Assembly: GCA_945952575.1 (NCBI GenBank)
Contig: CAMFIY010000167.1
Span: 1 to 6,270, forward strand
DNA from: an uncultured Leucobacter sp.
GTDB lineage: Bacteria; Actinomycetota; Actinomycetes; Actinomycetales; Microbacteriaceae
Length of the DNA stretch: 6,270 bases
Direction: 5' to 3'
In this document: positions 4,396 through 6,270 of the stretch, in pieces
How positions within the stretch are numbered: position 1 is the stretch's first letter
Layout of the letters: the number at the start of each line of letters is the position of its first letter
The notes under the pieces: model-generated
Databases searched by the model: none
The model's input: only the letters and a program-made list of their open reading frames with translations
Told to the model about the DNA's origin: nothing
Program-made: the position numbers and the translations under genes

Positions 4396-5271
4396 ATGAA
4401 GAGCACTACGCGGCTGTTGATTGGGGTAACGGTGCCGGCAGACAACTGGATTCGAGGTGGCGATCTCTCGGGCGCATCGAGCCCGGACGATGTTCGCGCC
4501 AGAATGCTGCAACGCGGAACCGAGTACGTCGAGACCGTCGGTCTGACCCTCGGGATGAATGTCGCGCTGATCGAACAGCTCGCCTCGGAGGCCGGCGTGT
4601 CGGTCAAACAGTTCCACAAGGTATGGGCGTCCTCCGAAGCGTTTCTCGCCGATCTCTTCACCGAGCTGGCCAATCAGGCGCAGATCGATCGAGCGGACAC
4701 GCAGACCCTGCTGACCACCTGGCAGTATCTCGGCATTCGGGCGCAGGACCTGCACACGGCCGAGGGGCGCCGGCGCCTCCTGTTCGACATCATCCGGACT
4801 GCGGCCGAATACAACTTCGATGTCGTGACCGTCTCCGGCAAGTGGCGCACCTACGCGGCGCTGTCGACGACGATCCTCTCCTGGCCGGAGGGGGAGGCCC
4901 GCACGCGTGTGCTGGATGCGCTCCGAGCGAGCGAGCTCGCGTTCGTCGAGACGATGGAGAGCTTCTACCGGAATGTCCTGCCGATGCTGGGCTACCGGTT
5001 GAAACCGCAGTTCGCGAACGATTACCAGCCCTTCGTGGTCGCTGCCGCTTCAGTCATCGAAGGCCTCGGCATCGTGCGCTCCACGGTTCCTGCGCTGGTG
5101 GGCGCACACTTCGAGTTCTCGGGCGAGAACGGCGAGCAGGAGTCCTGGTCGGTCGCGTCCCTCGCCTATATCGGCGTGCTTGACGCCTTCTTCGATCCCG
5201 ATCTCGATTACGTGCCGGAAGAGGCGATCGCTCGGTTGAGCGGCGGCTTCGACGTGACCCCGTCCATGTGA
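4396..5271 (+). CDS. TetR/AcrR-type transcriptional regulator, long form
   Basis: About 291 residues from the ATG at 4396. A linker is followed by helix 1 (VRARMLQRGTEYVETVGLTLG, about 33-53) and the HTH with LIEQLASEAGVSVKQFHKVW and ASSEAFLADL (about 58-87). This is the TetR pattern 'i..ia.eaGvs...fy..f.skeaLl'. The rest is a helical ligand-binding or dimerisation region rich in W, Y and F (WQYLGIRAQDL, FYRNVLPMLGY, EFSGENGEQESWSV). The protein is longer than the usual 190-220 aa, with roughly 30 extra residues before the HTH and a long C-terminal part. The start is uncertain: in-frame GTG 4285, ATG 4357, ATG 4375 and GTG 4432 exist, and none has a good ribosome site. GGGG lies five bases before GTG 4432. 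Divergent orientation to the acyltransferase/E1-like pair suggests that it controls them and perhaps senses their product (inference). Confidence 0.8.
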   Translation: MKSTTRLLIGVTVPADNWIRGGDLSGASSPDDVRARMLQRGTEYVETVGLTLGMNVALIEQLASEAGVSVKQFHKVWASSEAFLADLFTELANQAQIDRADTQTLLTTWQYLGIRAQDLHTAEGRRRLLFDIIRTAAEYNFDVVTVSGKWRTYAALSTTILSWPEGEARTRVLDALRASELAFVETMESFYRNVLPMLGYRLKPQFANDYQPFVVAAASVIEGLGIVRSTVPALVGAHFEFSGENGEQESWSVASLAYIGVLDAFFDPDLDYVPEEAIARLSGGFDVTPSM

Positions 5272-5300
5272 CCGTCGAGATCCCTCAGAGATCCGCTCTC

Positions 5301-5330
5301 GGCGATCGCCGGCGTCCTCGTCCGGCCGGC
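5301..5330. other. GC-rich palindromes in the convergent TetR / EAL gap
   Basis: The 69-bp gap between the converging stops contains a perfect 10-bp palindrome GGCGATCGCC (5301-5310). GCCGGC (5308-5313) is repeated at 5325-5330, giving a possible 6-bp stem with an 11-base loop. There is no T tract on either side. It may serve as a weak or Rho-assisted terminator, but such palindromes also arise by chance in DNA of this composition. Confidence 0.25.
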
Positions 5331-5340
5331 ACCGACCGCA

Positions 5341-6270
5341 CTAGTCGATGACCGCGCGGGTGCTCCATCGACGCAGGCGATCCATGGTCTGGAGGAACGG
5401 GAGGGGACGGCCGTAGAAGTATCCCTGCGCACTCCCCATGCCGAGTCCGACCATCACATCGACCATCTCGGCCGTCTCGATGCCCTCCACGATCACCGTG
5501 TAGTCGAGGTTGTCGCTGAATCCCTGCAGCGCTTTGAGCACTTCGCGCTGACGCCGGTCTTCGAGGTCGCTGATCAGGCTCTTGTCGATCTTCAGGATGT
5601 TCATCGGGAAGTGCACGAGCGCCCCCACGGGTGAGTCGTCGGAGCCGTAGTCGTCGAGTGCGACGATCACGCCCGAGCTCTGCAGGAGCTCGAGATCCCG
5701 CCGCAGGTCGTCGGTGACCGTGCGGAGGGATCGCTCGTTCAGCTCGATGCACAGTGTGAGATCGGGATGGGCGGCGGCCGATTCGAGGATGAACGGACCG
5801 AGCTCGTCCTCGCAGATCTGCCCCAGCTCCAGGTTCACCGTGATGCAGGCGATCCCGGACTCCAGCTTGCGGAACTCCTCGGCGGCATCGAGCGCCTTCG
5901 TGATGACCTGCATCGTGAGCTCGTTCATCAGACCGAGGCTCTTGGCGCGCGCGACGAGCGACGGCGGCGAGATCGGTCCGAGCTCCGGGTCCACGTAGCG
6001 CACGAGCGCTTCGAACGCCCAGATCCGGCTCTCGTCGATCTTCACGATGGGCTGGAAGGCGAGGCCGAGACGGTTCTCCTCGATCGCCCGTGCGACGATG
6101 TCGTTCGTGCGCGTCGAACGATGCGAGGACACGCTCACGCCGGTCGGCGTCGTCGGATCGCCCTCGCGCCTCGACCGTTTCGCCCGGAGCATGGTGCGGT
6201 CCGCGTCCTCGACCAGGGTGCGCGCGTCGAGCTCCCGATGATTCGAGAAGGCGAGGCCCGCGAACAGGCT
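5341..6270 (-). CDS. GGDEF-EAL protein, C-terminal part: c-di-GMP phosphodiesterase (EAL) domain; 5' end beyond window
   Basis: 309 residues are visible; the frame is open to the window edge. The first 37 (SLFAGLAFSNHRELDARTLVEDADRT..LRAKR) fit the end of a GGDEF domain ('.D...L...AD.aMY.AK'), though the usual Tyr is replaced. A linker leads to an EAL domain at about 57-309, which hydrolyses cyclic di-GMP to pGpG in active members. The metal and catalytic set is kept: E87 in FEALVR, N146 in VNLE, E176 and E179 in IELNE, D206 and D207 in ALDDYG, K227 in LKIDKS, E262 in VEGIET and Q282 in AQGYFYGRPLP. The usual loop 6 (DFGTGYSSL) is replaced by DYGSDDSPV, a region that affects dimerisation and catalysis. 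The GGDEF active site itself lies outside the window, so whether the protein also makes c-di-GMP cannot be told. The gene is convergent with the TetR gene and shows no operon link to it. Confidence 0.93.
   Translation of the reverse strand, partial: SLFAGLAFSNHRELDARTLVEDADRTMLRAKRSRREGDPTTPTGVSVSSHRSTRTNDIVARAIEENRLGLAFQPIVKIDESRIWAFEALVRYVDPELGPISPPSLVARAKSLGLMNELTMQVITKALDAAEEFRKLESGIACITVNLELGQICEDELGPFILESAAAHPDLTLCIELNERSLRTVTDDLRRDLELLQSSGVIVALDDYGSDDSPVGALVHFPMNILKIDKSLISDLEDRRQREVLKALQGFSDNLDYTVIVEGIETAEMVDVMVGLGMGSAQGYFYGRPLPFLQTMDRLRRWSTRAVID

Noticed and set aside
4237..4755. Minus-strand 172-codon frame antisense to the TetR gene
   Set aside because: No domain or codon-bias support; it is a shadow of the TetR coding region plus the intergenic gap.
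4254..5183. Plus-strand 309-codon frame overlapping the TetR gene
   Set aside because: It is an Arg-rich out-of-frame translation of the TetR gene; the other frame contains the clear HTH.
1..6270. CRISPR array, insertion sequence, integration site or phage island
   Set aside because: No regularly spaced repeats, no transposase or integrase motifs, and no duplicated tRNA 3' end downstream of tRNA-His were found within the window.

Overview
The window is GC-rich, densely packed DNA from a high-GC Gram-positive. The best guess is an actinobacterium close to Microbacteriaceae. This rests on strong G/C bias at third codon positions, a tRNA gene without an encoded CCA end, TANNNT -10 boxes set right against start codons, and the gene families present. 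The genus cannot be fixed from the sequence alone.

Layout. Bases 1-1150 look like ordinary chromosome. On the minus strand there is the N-terminal part of a zincin-like (DUF1025-type) metallopeptidase and a DUF1361 membrane protein. A divergent tRNA-His(GTG) with its own promoter and a strong hairpin terminator follows on the plus strand. Bases 1196-1968 hold a compact minus-strand regulatory pair: a four-helix DUF2975 membrane protein and a small Xre/YozG-type HTH protein, joined by a TGATG stop/start overlap. Their promoter carries two copies of a TATCG-N5-YGATR box exactly 21 bp apart, which suggests autoregulation.

Bases 2044-5271 are the most interesting part. A LuxI/N-acyl-amino-acid-synthase-like acyltransferase and an E1/ThiF-like adenylating enzyme overlap in one minus-strand operon (TGATG junction), with a VOC/glyoxalase-fold protein 66 bp downstream. 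Facing away from them is a long TetR-type regulator. The 268-bp divergent intergenic region is relatively AT-rich and contains adjacent inverted repeats that could be operators. This layout (signal-synthase-like enzyme, carboxylate-adenylating enzyme, ligand-responsive regulator) suggests a small-molecule signalling or acyl-amino-acid pathway. The chemistry is inferred, not shown.

Bases 5341-6270 hold the C-terminal part of a GGDEF-EAL protein (cyclic-di-GMP metabolism), convergent with the TetR gene and cut by the window edge. Its EAL catalytic residues are kept, but loop 6 is divergent.

No insertion sequence, CRISPR array, phage gene or integration site was recognised. No stretch over about 270 bases lacks a gene.
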